Assembly: GCA_907165275.2 (NCBI GenBank)
Contig: OU015659.1
Location: forward strand, 2,832,501 to 2,896,500
Origin: Zygaena filipendulae
Taxonomy: Eukaryota > Arthropoda > Insecta > Lepidoptera > Zygaenidae
DNA: 64,000 bases
Reading direction: 5' to 3'
The notes beneath the pieces are model-generated. The model searched no databases. It saw only the letters and a program-made list of their open reading frames with translations, and was not told the DNA's origin. The stretch's first letter is position 1; every line of letters begins with the position of its first letter. Position numbers and translations under genes: made by a program. This document shows, one piece after another, positions 1 through 11,189 of the stretch.

Positions 1-283
1 TATATTTTTGTTGTTGAGAGTTTGTTGAGAGGGGCAAAACAAGGAATGTCACAAGAAATTAAGTATAGCAACACTTAGGTTTTCACGCGTATTTTTATGT
101 AGCATTACCCCAAAAGCGTAAATAGAATAGAACAGAACAGAATGGAATAGAAAATTTTTACTGCATAACAAACACAAAATTTACAAACTAAATTTAAAAA
201 CAAATTAATTATAAACAAGTTTATTACAAAAAAACCTATGTTGACATCCTCAAAGTATTGCGCCTGTACCCTACAGTTATAAA
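1..283. other. AT-rich non-genic DNA
   Basis: No gene is visible. It holds a short degenerate pentamer repeat (AATAG/AACAG units, about 120-155), resembling the tail of a retroposon. Confidence 0.5.
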
Positions 284-893
284 ATAGTACATTGTTATCC
301 TAGGGGTGAAAGTAACTTATTTAGTCCCGAGACGGGGTTTGGCGCCCGAGCGTAGCGAGGGCGCCTATAGATCGAGGGACTAAATAAGTCTTTCTCCCGA
401 GGGTAACACTGTGCTTTTCATTACGAATGCAAGGAAAGTCAAAATAAAAATAGGAATTAGCTAAAGAAAAAATGAGTGAAGATCGGATAGTCGCTTGACA
501 CTTTCCCACCTATTTCTTTTTCTTTGGCCGGCTAGCTATTCAGCCAGTATTTTTTATTTACATTGTGGCGACCTAAAAAAAATATTTTCTTTAATTATTA
601 AGTATTAATTAAAGAAAATAAAAAAATATAAATAGGAATTAGCTTAAGAAAAAGTGAGTGAATTTTATTTTAATTAATACCTACTTAAACTTTACGTTTT
701 TTCCATTTTACATCGCGCTGGCTGTATAGAAAGTTGAAACATGGTTCAATAGAAATGTGAAAATAGACCTAGTTTTTTTTTAATAATTTGACAGTTGTCA
801 GTTGAAAGCGATTCTCCCTAGGGCTGAAAAGGGTTACTTTCAACCCGCTTCTCAGGCAACTTCAGACCTACTTTCCGAGTATGAGTAATGAAA
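284..893. repeat. 610-bp hairpin-bearing repeat, copy 1
   Basis: Nearly the same sequence recurs at 19331-19942, and its left part at 61465-61660. The first 130 bp form a long imperfect hairpin around the GC-rich palindrome GGCGCCC...GAGGGCGCC; the arms begin GTTATCC/GGGTAAC. A second inverted repeat relates the internal stretch TTTTCATTACGAATGC to the right end (GCATGAGTAATGAAAA in copy 2). It has no coding capacity and is probably a non-autonomous DNA transposon; the superfamily was not determined. Confidence 0.75.
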
Positions 894-1298
894 TAGATAT
901 TTAATAATGACCCTATTTGAAGTGTCAAATGATTGCACATGATTAACAAAATGCCAGGTTGCTGACCGGTGGAGGTTGTAGCCGAAGATCATAATATAAT
1001 CACTACGTTTTAGTTGTAGCGAGTGGACGCCTGTCGCGTTATATATTCGATAATTCGATCACCGTGTGCAGCCATTTTTGTTTAAATAGAAACTATATTT
1101 TCGAGAGAGAAGCGTATTTCATATTGAGAAACAACCTAACATTGCCATTGGCGTTTCGCCATTTTTATTATAATTGAAGAAGAAGGGGGGAAAAAATTGG
1201 AAAAAAATTAATAAAAAAAAAATTATCTTTAATACTTATTCCTTCTTAATCTTTAATACGACTATATCTTTCTTTAAGTATGCATAAATTATGTCTAT
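894..1298. other. No feature recognised
   Basis: AT-rich intergenic sequence with no open frame, splice-site pair or repeat that I could match within the window. Confidence 0.4.
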
Positions 1299-1535
1299 CC
1301 GCCGCACTCAGAGTCGACTTTAATGATTACTTAGTTAAGTATAGATTTTTAAAACAAAACTGCCGCAATCAGAGACGTTCAGTAAATTAATGTTAATTGG
1401 CATTTAACTAATTAAGTTACATCTCATCAAATGCCAATTAACATTAATTTACTGAACGTCTCTGATTGCGGCAGTCTTGTTTTAAAAATCTATACTTAAC
1501 TAAGTAATCATTAAAGACGACTCTGAGTGCGGCGG
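1299..1535. mobile_element. Near-perfect foldback MITE, family F, copy 1
   Basis: Two arms of about 108 nt are inverted copies with only two mismatches seen by eye, around a loop of about 23 nt. The ends read CCGCCGCACTCAGAGTCG and its complement. Related copies lie at 29984-30180 and 40294-40488. There is no coding potential. As RNA it would form a long hairpin. Confidence 0.85.
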
Positions 1536-2474
1536 TATGACTGTCAAAAAGTAAGTCGTAATATCGGTAGCAGTATATACCTACTATAATATTTAATTAT
1601 TTATTATTTATTGCATAAATAAAACTATAAATGTCAAACTTAATGCTTTGCTGCATTTTCTACCAAATTAACCATCAGACTGACAGAGATAAGATAATTT
1701 AGATAAAAAAGGAATTATTAAAATTAATAACTTCCAAAAGTGTTATTTTATGTATGACAAGCCGAAATTGCTTGGGACCCTCTGTGTAAATATATGCGTA
1801 TTCCATTAAACATACTGTTATTAGCAACATTCAAAGATAGCAGTGTATACAAGTAAATTAATAAATTGCTCCAACGCCTAATCAGTTTAGCCTCGTTGTG
1901 TGTAGAAGTCACTTATGATTAACCGTTCTACGCGTTACTTCTTCTGTTGGAAAGTATCTTCGATGGAAATGTTATAAGGGTGTTTAAAAGAACACTTTAG
2001 CAAGAATTTTCAATACAATAAATACGTACCTGCAATCTGCATATAATATAAAGGATGTTTAACCAACGCGAAAAAAAATTTCGGTGGTTCAGTATCAGTA
2101 ATAGAATATATTTTCATTATTTGTTCAAAATTTTTTTATATTTTTTTATCCGACTTTAAATCAGCAAAATATGGTCACTATCTATTCGTAATAATATTTT
2201 CACTTTGCATGCTCTGTAAGTGCTTGTTTGTGCAGGAAAAAATCGAATTTTGTGCACAAATTGCCTTATTGGTTATGATAAAACCGTTTATATGCCGGGA
2301 AAAACAATTTCTTTCAGTATTTAAAACTGTACTAATTTTACTTTGAATTTTAATTAAAGAAATGTTATAGCTCGTCCCCAAAACTATTTTATCCTCGACA
2401 TTACTAAAGCCTAAAGTCTCGTATGAAAATGGTCCGTTTTGTGCACTTGTTGTAAAATCTACTATTTGTACATA
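1536..2474. other. Non-genic stretch
   Basis: AT-rich with no supported gene. A 122-codon minus-strand open frame over 2178-2546 runs into the next MITE, has no recognisable domain and is treated as chance. Confidence 0.4.
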
Positions 2475-2696
2475 GATAAGCAATAGTGTGTTAACCCACA
2501 CTGTAGAAAGTTTGAGTAAATCGTGTTTTAAAAGTAGGAGCGCCATTTTGTGTCAACATTTTTTATGTTCAATATTTAGTTACATATTTATGCAATGTAA
2601 TAAGGTAAACACATAATAAAAAAACGTTCCCTAACTTTCAATAAATCGTTCTGAATCAATAACTTAATTTTGTGGGTTAACATGTTATTGCTTATC
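2475..2696. mobile_element. GATAAGCAATA-ended MITE, copy 1
   Basis: A 222-bp element with inverted ends of about 26 bp: GATAAGCAATA plus TGTTAACCCACA on the left, and TGTGGGTTAACATGTTATTG then CTTATC on the right. It recurs at 12183-12390 and, in inverted partial form, at 13567-13700. It is non-coding. The target duplication could not be fixed. Confidence 0.8.
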
Positions 2697-2981
2697 TGTG
2701 TCCATTTATCAATGGGCGCGCGCACCGTGCGGCGTACGCGGCGGTATGGCAGCGGGGGCGAAACTCCCTCCCGGGCCGAGTAGCCATAAAATTAATTTCA
2801 AAGTAAACATCTTTCGTTAACGATGACTTTATTATTTATACTAAGATTTTATCAAAATATAAAATAGATGTTTAATAAAACTCATTTAAGTTTAATTCTG
2901 TCAAAGTTTGCGTACTGAATAAAAAATATTCCTATAAACACTACGTGGTCAATCATAAAGTATTCTATATTTATGACTCTA
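2697..2981. other. GC-rich patch in non-genic DNA
   Basis: Bases 2713-2785 are strikingly GC-rich with many CpG dinucleotides inside an AT-rich region. A short minus-strand frame starts with ATG there, but I see no splice sites to support an exon. The rest is AT-rich with no feature. Confidence 0.3.
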
Positions 2982-3186
2982 CTAGCTGTGCTGCGCGGTT
3001 TCACCCGCTGTAATTTCGGAGTTCCTGCGGGAATTCCAGGATAAAAAGTACTCTATGTCCTTCTCTGTACCCCTGACAACATGCATGCCAAATTTCATCC
3101 AAATCCGTTAAGCCGGTTTTGCGTGATTGAGTAACAAACATCCAAATATCCACACTTTCACATTTATAATACATATTATAGTAGGA
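2982..3186 (-). mobile_element. Non-autonomous Helitron (Hel-A), full copy
   Basis: On the minus strand it begins TC(CTACTATAATATG), ends CAGCTAG and sits between A and T with no target duplication. Just inside the 3' end is a GC-rich hairpin (CAGCGGGTGAAACCGCGCA), followed by the family core GGAATTCCCGCAGG. About 205 bp, non-coding. Hel-A is the commonest repeat in the window. Confidence 0.8.
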
Positions 3187-4353
3187 TGATTTATGACAAT
3201 AAACAATTTCATTCAGAGTCAAAGATATTATCTAACATCTTCTGTCTTATACATATTTTCAACCAGGACATGGAGGTTAACTCTACAGTGGGGTAGTGTT
3301 CAGTCACTACAACGTCTTTGGTCTCTACAGTAATTCAGTATATGAAACACTACAGTACCTAAGTATATGAAACACTTTAAAAATATAACTGTCGAGATAA
3401 GTTCCTATCATTGTTTTACTATTCATACAACTTGTAATTAGTAATGTAGTGGCGCAAGAATTTCTCCAAAAAAAGATCTACGATATTAAAATCTGTGATG
3501 AATCTATAATTTCGGTTAGTATGTAGTCTCTTAAAAAACTGCTATACGTCGTAAGTTTCAGTCCGAATATGGTTTATTTTTCATAAAACATAATACATAT
3601 ACACACAGCCGAACACAGAACCTCCTCCTTTTTGGGAGTGGGTTAAAAATGTGTGACAATTAGTTTCGGTGCTTCTTTTTGAAATGACTTTGATGAGACT
3701 CTTGCCCTTTCATATATTTTACCTTTACTATACTACTAGGTATTTCATGCCTTTACTTTTCCATGTCCAATAAAAAAAATTCTTTACGGATAATTTTTCT
3801 ATAGACACAAATACCTATGTGATTCGTTCCATCGAATCATCGTTCACCATAAACTAAGTGAAACGTGGAAATTTCGCGTCAACCAAAGAAATGCGAGTGG
3901 TCCCAAGATAAGTGGACAGTTTTATTATTGAGGGGTCGAATCCAAGCTCGTAAAATATTTGGGTTAATAGGTGATTGTGCTGTTAAGTCTTATACATTGT
4001 TTGTGAAGGTCAAATCTTATTTGGAGGCCTTTTTTACGTTAACTATGGGTAGGTAGGTACCTAAAGTTTTTCTAAGATAACGCGATTTCTTTTGTTACCG
4101 ACGTCATGCCTGCGTCCTTTTGTTTTGTGCTTTGTCTGTGGATGGGTTTTAATGTAAAAAAAAAACAAATAAAGAACGAACTCGACATACGTATAGCTAG
4201 TTTACAAGAATAATGTAGATCTTAAATAATATTATAATAGTTCTTGTTATTATTGGCACATTTATACAGGCAGACCAAAGAGTAAGTACGCGACGGCAAC
4301 CGCGAGCGAAACTACAAGCAGAAACAAGAGCGATAACACGGAAATATAGTATA
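3187..4353. other. Non-genic stretch with repeat remnants
   Basis: No gene is supported. At 3605-3648 there is a minus-strand head fragment of the repeat that recurs near 24462 and 62195 (CCTCCTCCTTTTTGGGAGTG). The 63-codon frame near 3865 is not convincing. Confidence 0.4.
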
Positions 4354-4530
4354 CTAGCTGTGCCCCGCGGTTTCACCCGCGGCAATTTTGGAGTTTCCGC
4401 AGGAATTCCGCGATAAAAAGTACCCGATGTCCTTCTCTGTACCCCTGACAACGTGCATGCCAAATTTCATCCAAATCCGTTTAGCCGTTTTTGCTTGATT
4501 GAGTAACAAACATCCAAACGACCACACTTT

Positions 4531-4856
4531 TGTGCACACCTTGCACATGAGCACAGAAATACTCACGAAAATACTTACATACTTCACAGCGGTTTACCTC
4601 CATGTACCTACCATTACCAAACCGTGTACGTAACATACCTTTACCGGGGAATTGGATTAAGGATCAGGAAGGTTGAAGGAGCAAGAGAGAAATAACATAC
4701 ACAGTGGAATCACCTTATTATCAAATCACAAGAAAGAAACAGGACACGGACAACTTGTTATGTTATTCTTTATTGCCTAGCTGACTCACTTCCAAAATTC
4801 CATTTCTACAGCAAATGTGAGTTTAATACCTACCTGCTCGTAATACCTCCGCTACA
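4531..4856 (+). repeat. 5' LTR of the Ty3 element
   Basis: 326 bp, starting TGTGCACACC and ending CCGCTACA. No mismatch with the 3' LTR was seen by eye. Confidence 0.93.
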
Positions 4857-4857
4857 G

Positions 4858-4872
4858 TGGTGACCCTCCGAC
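4858..4872 (+). other. Primer-binding site (tRNA-Trp type)
   Basis: TGGTGACCCTCCGAC begins one base after the LTR. It matches the complement of the tRNA-Trp 3' end (TGGTGACCC-CGAC) apart from one extra T, as is usual for CsRn1-family elements. Confidence 0.7.
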
Positions 4873-4911
4873 AATCAAGAAGAAAAAAGGAATCAACAAA
4901 AGGCTGAAGCT

Positions 4912-5193
4912 ATGGCCGAGCAAGAACAGAAAAGCAAGCCACCGTATTCAGAGATCCTATCAAGATTGGAAAAACTCGCATTACAAGTGGCGGAATTGCG
5001 AGCACGGCATACCACGCGTCAAACATCTCGTCAACCATTTCGCGGACGCTACCGCTCTCACTCACGCTCATCATCATCCCGTGTGAAGCCTGGCGATCCT
5101 ACGTGGTTATGCAGATACCATCACAAGTTTGGCAAGAAGGCAATACGCTGCGAGTCACCGTGCGCACAACGTAACAAGACGTCGGAAAACTAA
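4912..5193 (+). CDS. gag: Truncated gag of the Ty3 element (nucleocapsid end)
   Basis: 93 codons. Only the C-terminal part of a CsRn1-type gag is present: a short coiled-coil-like segment (about 12-33), an Arg/Ser-rich stretch (about 34-58) and the unusual zinc knuckle C-X2-H-X9-C-X3-C in LCRYHHKFGKKAIRCESPC. The capsid region of roughly 200 residues expected upstream is missing, and the ATG lies only about 40 bp from the primer-binding site, so an internal deletion is likely. The stop at 5191 is overlapped by the pol frame, which is -1 relative to gag; GGAAAAC at 5184-5190 just before the stop is a possible but non-canonical slip site. The protein would bind nucleic acid but could not form particles by itself. 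Confidence 0.8.
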   Translation: MAEQEQKSKPPYSEILSRLEKLALQVAELRARHTTRQTSRQPFRGRYRSHSRSSSSRVKPGDPTWLCRYHHKFGKKAIRCESPCAQRNKTSEN

Positions 5194-7663
5194 CGTCGAC
5201 ACCGACCGCGGCGGACGTCGGTGTCCCCAAGATCAGCAACCGCCTTTGTGTTCATGATCGCGACTCACACGAACGTTTCCTCGTGGACACTGGCGCAGAT
5301 ATATCTGTTTGGGCTGCAACATCGAAAACTAAGAAAAAGGCTGCACATACCTACAAACTTTACGCGGCAAACAACACACCGATAAATACCTACGGCGAGA
5401 AAACAATCAAGCTCAACCTGGGACTACGGCGCAGTTTCACCTGGACATTTATTGTCGCAGACGTGAAGACTTCCATATTGGGTGCAGACTTCTTACGTCA
5501 CTACAAGCTCCTTGTGGATCTTCACAGAAAAAAATTAATCGACGACGAAACCAAGCTTACCGTCGACGCCACTGAAGTATCAACAACCGCCGAGTCCATT
5601 CGCATCGTGAGCTCCGACCAACAATATCACGATATCTTGAAGCATTTTCCTGGCGTTCTCCGACCCATGTCTCTTAAGCAGCCAGCCAAACATGACGTCG
5701 TACATCACATCGAAACGACGGGTCCTCCGCTTTCGGCACGCGCCCGCCCTCTACCGCCCGACAAATACAACGCCGCAAAAGCCGAATTTGATCGGATGAT
5801 GGAGATTGGCATTTGCAGACCTTCAAGCAGTCCATGGGCCAGCCCTCTACACGTCGTCACGAAAAAAGACGGCGGACTTCGTGTATGCGGCGACTACCGA
5901 AGATTAAACGCAGTGACGCAACCCGATCGCTATCCGATACCACGCATTCAAGATTTCACGTACCCACTCAACAACAAAAAAATATTTTCGAAACTTGATC
6001 TCAAGATGGCTTACTACTGGATTCCCATGGCGAGTAAAGAAGATGCACAGAAAACAGCCATAATCACTCCGTTCGGGCTATACGAATTTACATGCATGAC
6101 GTTCGGTCTACGCAACGCAAGTCAAACCTTTCAAAGATTCATGCATCAAGTTCTCCGAGGTATAGAAGACTGTTTCTGTTTCGTCGACGACATTCTCCTA
6201 TTTTCTGAAGATGAAAACAACCATAAGAAGCTTCTCCATCAAGTCTTAGAACGTCTCGACAAACACGGCGTCACACTCAACGTCGACAAATGCCAGTTTG
6301 GAGTTGAAACTATAAACTTCCTAGGCTACGAAGTCTCCGCCAGCGGTATCAAACCTACGATAGATCGCATCGAAGCAATTTCCTCGTATCCGAAACCGAA
6401 GACAATCGTCGAACTACGACGCTTCCTAGGCATGCTTAATTTTTACCGAGATTGCCTACCTCATCAAGCCGATCATCAACACGAACTCAACAAGTTTCTT
6501 CACAACAAGAAAAAGAATGACAAAACGCCCATAGAATGGACACCGGAAGCGAACGAAGCTTTTGAAAAATGCCGCCAAAGCATTACCGAAGCAACAACGC
6601 TAAGCTACCCCGTTCACGGTTGCAAACTCGCTATAATGACAGACGCCTCGGATCACAGTTTAGGCGCAGTACTACAACAAAAGGTTGAGAACAACTGGAA
6701 ACCATTAGCATTCTTCTCGAAGTCAATGAGCCCTACGCAACGCCGCTACAGCGTGTACGATCGCGAATTATTAGCTATGTACATGGCTGTAAAACACTTC
6801 AGAAGACTAATCGAAGGCTGCGAAGTAACTATACTCACCGATCACAAGCCTCTCTCTTTCGCACTCAGCAGACCCGCCAGTAGTAGCGACACACCGAGAC
6901 GAGAACGGCAGCTACATTTCATATCTCAATTTTGTTCGAGTATCAAGTACATCAAAGGTGAAGAAAATCCAATCGCCGACGCATTATCACGAATCGAAGA
7001 CATCCAGAACCCAAATGTCATAGACTACAACCAACTTGCAATAGACCAAAGCAACGACGAAGACTTGAGAACTCTAAAGAAACAACCCAACTTGAAATTC
7101 GCCGAAGTAACTCTTCCCGGACTCGACCGACCAATCACATGCGAGCTATCGACTACGTCACCCCGTCCGTATTTACCTAAAACATACCGCTATGCCGCAT
7201 TCAAAGCGCAACACGGGCTATGTCACCCCGGGGCAAGAACCACACGGAAGCAGATAGCATCGAAATTTTTCTGGCCAGCTATGAACAAAGAAGTAGCAAC
7301 ATGGGCCAAAGCATGTATCGACTGTCAGCGCAGCAAGGTACATCGTCACGTCGTCACTCCTCTGGCAGAGTTTCCACCTTCTCAACGTTTCGAACACATA
7401 CACATAGACGTCGTGGGACCGCTACGATTATCGCACGATTTCAAGTTTTGCGTCACCATAATAGACAGACGCACCAGATGGCCGGAAGCTGTTCCAGTTC
7501 AAGACATCACCGCAGAAAGCGTCGCAAAAGCCCTCTACGAGAACTGGATAGTGCGATTTGGCGTCCCGCTCAGAATTACGACAGACAGAGCACAAAATTT
7601 TGAGTCAGCACTAATCAACACACTACTGAAGAGATGGGGTATATCTAGAATCTATATTATAAA

Positions 7664-7701
<38 letters not shown>

Positions 7702-8396
7702 GAATCCGCACTACAAGTTATCACGCCCAGTCAAACGGAAAAGTAGAACGACTTCATCGTACAATGAAGGCAGCTCTCATGGCGCGCGGTGCAACCACAA
7801 CATGGGTAGACGAGTTGCCCACCGTACTATTTGGTTTACGCACCGCACTACGAGAAGATAATCTCAGCCCTGCACTGATGACCTACGGCGCAACACTACG
7901 AATACCGTCCGATTTTTTCGTACCTACACAGTCGAAAATCGAAGATGCAGAATACGTGCAACGGCTAAGCCGAACAATGGCAACGTTAATACCCACAAAT
8001 CGTACCACAACGTCACGACCTACGTTCGTACACAAGAACCTAGCTACGTGTACACACGTTTTCGTTCGAAACGACGCGGTCAGACCGCCATTGACTCCGC
8101 CATATGACGGACCCTATCAAGTTCTACAACGTCACGAGAAGTATTTCAAGATACAGTTACCACTACGCACAACCGTGATATCACTGGATAGACTCAAGCC
8201 TGCCTACCTACTTAACGAAGAAGACGTAAGCACGAGCGACACTGACGTCACGTCGGAACGCAAGAGATCGAGTTCACCGAACCGTGATCCAGTCGAAACA
8301 CGTGAAGCAAGGAATTCGACTCCAGCTGTCTTACCTACGTCACCTTACATCACCCGGAGCGGACGAGTCGTGAAGAAAACCGTACGCTTTGCTTGA
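5190..8396 (+). CDS. pol: Pol polyprotein of the Ty3 element (protease, RT, RNase H, integrase)
   Basis: The frame is open from 5190. The segment SNRLCVHDRDSHERFLVDTG shows protease sequence before GTG 5283, so GTG is not the true start and -1 frameshifting from gag is expected. Numbering from 5283: aspartic protease VDTGAD at 1-6; reverse transcriptase with LDLKMAYY (Asp239) and FVDD (302-303); RNase H with TDAS (Asp454), RELLA (Glu495) and LTDHK (Asp520); integrase zinc finger with His645/His648 and Cys678/Cys681; catalytic core Asp709, Asp768, Glu822. Residues about 791-808 are an isoleucine run encoded by an ATT microsatellite. They widen the Asp768-Glu822 gap from the normal 35 to 53 residues, so this integrase is probably inactive. 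No env frame follows. Confidence 0.92.
7653..7706 (+). repeat. 54-bp insertion with (ATT)n inside the integrase frame
   Basis: TAGAATC occurs at 7646-7652 and again at 7700-7706; the 54 bases from 7653 to 7706 are extra, AT-only at first, then about ten ATT units. It adds 18 codons without shifting the frame. The flanking 7-bp direct repeat suggests a small insertion with target duplication, or replication slippage. Confidence 0.85.
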
Positions 8397-8406
8397 AGGG
8401 GGATAC

Positions 8407-8732
8407 TGTGCACACCTTGCACATGAGCACAGAAATACTCACGAAAATACTTACATACTTCACAGCGGTTTACCTCCATGTACCTACCATTACCAAACCG
8501 TGTACGTAACATACCTTTACCGGGGAATTGGATTAAGGATCAGGAAGGTTGAAGGAGCAAGAGAGAAATAACATACACAGTGGAATCACCTTATTATCAA
8601 ATCACAAGAAAGAAACAGGACACGGACAACTTGTTATGTTATTCTTTATTGCCTAGCTGACTCACTTCCAAAATTCCATTTCTACAGCAAATGTGAGTTT
8701 AATACCTACCTGCTCGTAATACCTCCGCTACA
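8407..8732 (+). repeat. 3' LTR of the Ty3 element
   Basis: 326 bp, starting TGTGCACACC directly after the purine-rich GAAGGGGGATAC. It reads identical to the 5' LTR. Confidence 0.93.
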
Positions 8733-8758
8733 CTTTCAAATTAATAGTATTAGTAGGA

Positions 8759-9175
8759 TAACTTATACCTATAGCGTCGCCGCTCCGGTCTGTCATTAAG
8801 AGGGTACTAAGTAACAAGTTGCGTGACACTTATATATTTATATAAGCTTCAACATCAACTTGCTCACGCTTCAGGACGATGTTCACACCCTAAACAATAG
8901 ATCGCTGAAGAACAGCGTGTAACGCTGCATAATCAAAGACCTGCTGGAGCGGCACGATTTAATGACAGCACCCTCGAGTCTCGACGCAAGTGGAAGTTGA
9001 ATGAAGCCATATAAATAATTGTCAAAAAAAGCCAACAAAAGAAGGCCGGATGAATTCGAATTTTAAATTAACTAACCATTTGAATAAAATTACAAGACAT
9101 TGTCTTTTTCTTCTAATGAGCTTTCGCATACAGCGCATTTAGCCAGTTTCAAGTGAAATAAAAATGTATATCCAT
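8759..9175. other. Non-genic stretch
   Basis: No gene seen. A motif at 9018-9100 (around GGCCGGATGAATTCGAATTT) recurs in altered form at 10010-10090, as direct flanks of the block between them. Confidence 0.35.
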
Positions 9176-9425
9176 TGGCATTGAAAGAAAGAAAGAGAAG
9201 GCATTTATTTGGACACAGAGACAACACAATTACAATTATTTTATACAAACAAGATTTAACAAAAAAAAGTATATAGTTATATATGACAATACTTATTATG
9301 AGAACAAATGGTGTTTGCGTGGTGCGTCCCTATCACCAAAACGGTCACTGCCTCAGCATGTTGCTACGAGTGCGGGCGCCGGGCACTCCTAGCGCTGATT
9401 TTCAGTCAGGACCGGAGATTCACAA
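9176..9425 (-). mobile_element. LINE 3' fragment (CR1/Jockey-like)
   Basis: Read on the minus strand it contains ACTGAAAATCAGCGCTAGGA, a CR1-type 3'-UTR motif, and ends in a TTTC-rich tail (GAAAGAAAGAAAG on the plus strand at about 9185). No reverse-transcriptase frame remains. Confidence 0.5.
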
Positions 9426-10340
9426 ATATAAGATTATACATATGTCACAGTCTACACGCACACATTCCACTGTTATTTGTTACTTACATAATAAACGCAC
9501 ATAATAACGCATTGTTGCACAGTTTGAAATTGCAATTATATGGTGCTATATCTTGTTTTCTACTAAGCACTAAAGCGCATTATGCGATATAATGCTCAAC
9601 GTTGATGTTTCAACTATACAGCAACGCTTCGCACAATCGAGCTCTCTCAAAAAGTACTTTCGCGTGATGGGTACAGATACCAAAGTCCCTTTGCCTTTCC
9701 TGGATCGGATAGACGAAAAAAAATCAAGTAGTAGAAAATTAACTAGTATTTTTTTTGGAAATAATAAATATAGAGTAATTGGAAAACAGGGATAGATAGC
9801 AAACTCTTTCTCGAAGTTCTTGGCGAACACCGAAGGGCTGAGATCGAAACGTCATAAATCTTCATGGGCCCATAAAAAAACGCCGCTGTGAAACTTATCG
9901 TCCCATAGATCACCGTAAAACAACAAAATTCACTTTCAAAGTTTTTTTAATAGACACAAAAATATATGACGGAACCGCCGACCTCCCGTCCAAAAAAACG
10001 AGGGGAATTATTTGTCAACAAAAAAAAACCACAAACAATGGTCGGACAACCGATGAATTTGATTTTTAAATTATTTAACTATTTGCTTGAATTTGATTGG
10101 ATATTTTTCGAACACAGATCTAAAAAGCGGTAGAATACAATTTAAATTATTATTATTCAATAAATGCGAATGTATTGTGAAATTTTAATCTAGGGTTAAT
10201 AAAATCGAAGTACCTACCTACTTATACCTAATGTAATTTAGAGATAAAATAAATGTCAAGAATAATCGCATATCGCAGTAGGAAAGTAGGGTTACTGAGT
10301 CGATAGTTGATGGTAATAGAGACTGTCAGCTAAGTGCATT
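9426..10340. other. Non-genic stretch with a weak 67-codon frame
   Basis: A plus-strand frame at 9592-9795 has fairly mixed codon use but no domain and no splice evidence, so I do not call it a gene. The rest is AT-rich. Confidence 0.3.
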
Positions 10341-11189
10341 AAATATGTATTTAACCGACCCGCCTCACTTATAAGTGGGGTAGCCCCACGCAAGACTGAG
10401 CGCGCGTCTTCGTTTAGTGTATTAAGTTCGCTTTGAAGTGAATTTTCACGCTTGACGTAGTGTTAAAGTGACATAAAAACTAGTGTTTGAAGTGAAAATT
10501 TTTTATTTTATTTTATTCTATACTGGGCTGCCGCTAAAATAAACTAAAACCTATCGAGCCTAATAAAAGCACCGACGGCAGAACGTTGTTTAAAGTTGCG
10601 ATAACCAAAGTTTATAGGATTAATTGTTTCAAACGAGCCCAATCAGGCTTAAGTGTCTTGTAATGTGTCTTGTAGGTCCTAGTAGAGAAGGTTCGGTGAA
10701 GTAGTTACATAGATTAAGCAAAAGGGACATGAAATCACAACATATTTTGGAAATGTCATTTGAATGAGAAAAACGTAAACTTAAACGCATAAATTTTAGT
10801 GAGTCAGATCGAATCCTCCGGAAAAGGAAAAACTTTTAAGAGCGATCACATTCAAACCGTTTAGATTCAAGTAAAATAAGAAAATTCCAGGCACACTACG
10901 AAATTTGTCAATGTCGCATACCAAGCTTCGTTCGGTTCAATTTTGAGTTGAATTCTATTTCCGAACGAAACATCCGGACAACATTAGGTCTTTCGTCAAA
11001 AGTAAATTCGAAGGTGCAATTTGCTGTTAAATTGAAAGGAAATTTCGGAATTTGAGAAATAGCACGTGAATATCACAATATTCTAAAATATCAACAATCA
11101 ACAAATATAAGCGTGAATCTACATTTTTACGATACAAAAAAGACTAATCTCATGGAGAAACGTGAACAGGATAAAACATTAAAGAATAA
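10341..11189. other. Apparently single-copy non-coding DNA
   Basis: I found no repeat within the window matching this stretch and no frame of note. The segment 10390-10490 (CGCGCGTCTTCG, then several AGTG-type runs) resembles a lepidopteran 5'-UTR, but no ATG or donor supports an exon. Confidence 0.3.

Larger units (their letters stand above)
4531..8732 (+). mobile_element. Ty3/gypsy LTR retrotransposon, CsRn1/Kabuki type, complete but defective
   Basis: A 4,202-bp element bounded by 326-bp LTRs (4531-4856, 8407-8732) that I read as identical, with TG...CA ends and a CTTT target duplication (4527-4530, 8733-8736). The primer-binding site at 4858 starts TGGTGACCC, complementary to the 3' end of tRNA-Trp, and a purine tract lies at about 8396-8402. 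The gag has the CHCC knuckle typical of the CsRn1 clade. It has two defects: gag lacks its capsid part, and the integrase carries an in-frame 54-bp insertion. Identical LTRs point to a very recent insertion. Confidence 0.93.
4354..8758 (-). mobile_element. Hel-A Helitron split by a Ty3 retrotransposon
   Basis: The 3' half (4354-4530, starting CTAG at a TA boundary) and the 5' end (8733-8758, ending TAGTAGGA followed by T) make a normal Hel-A of about 200 bp once the 4.2-kb LTR element and one copy of its 4-bp CTTT duplication are removed. The Helitron is therefore older than the retrotransposon. Confidence 0.85.

Noticed and set aside
2178..2546. 122-codon minus-strand frame.
   Set aside because: It runs into a MITE terminus, has no domain, and long frames arise easily in such DNA.
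7220..7603. Second open frame overlapping pol.
   Set aside because: Out-of-frame shadow of the integrase region with no domain.
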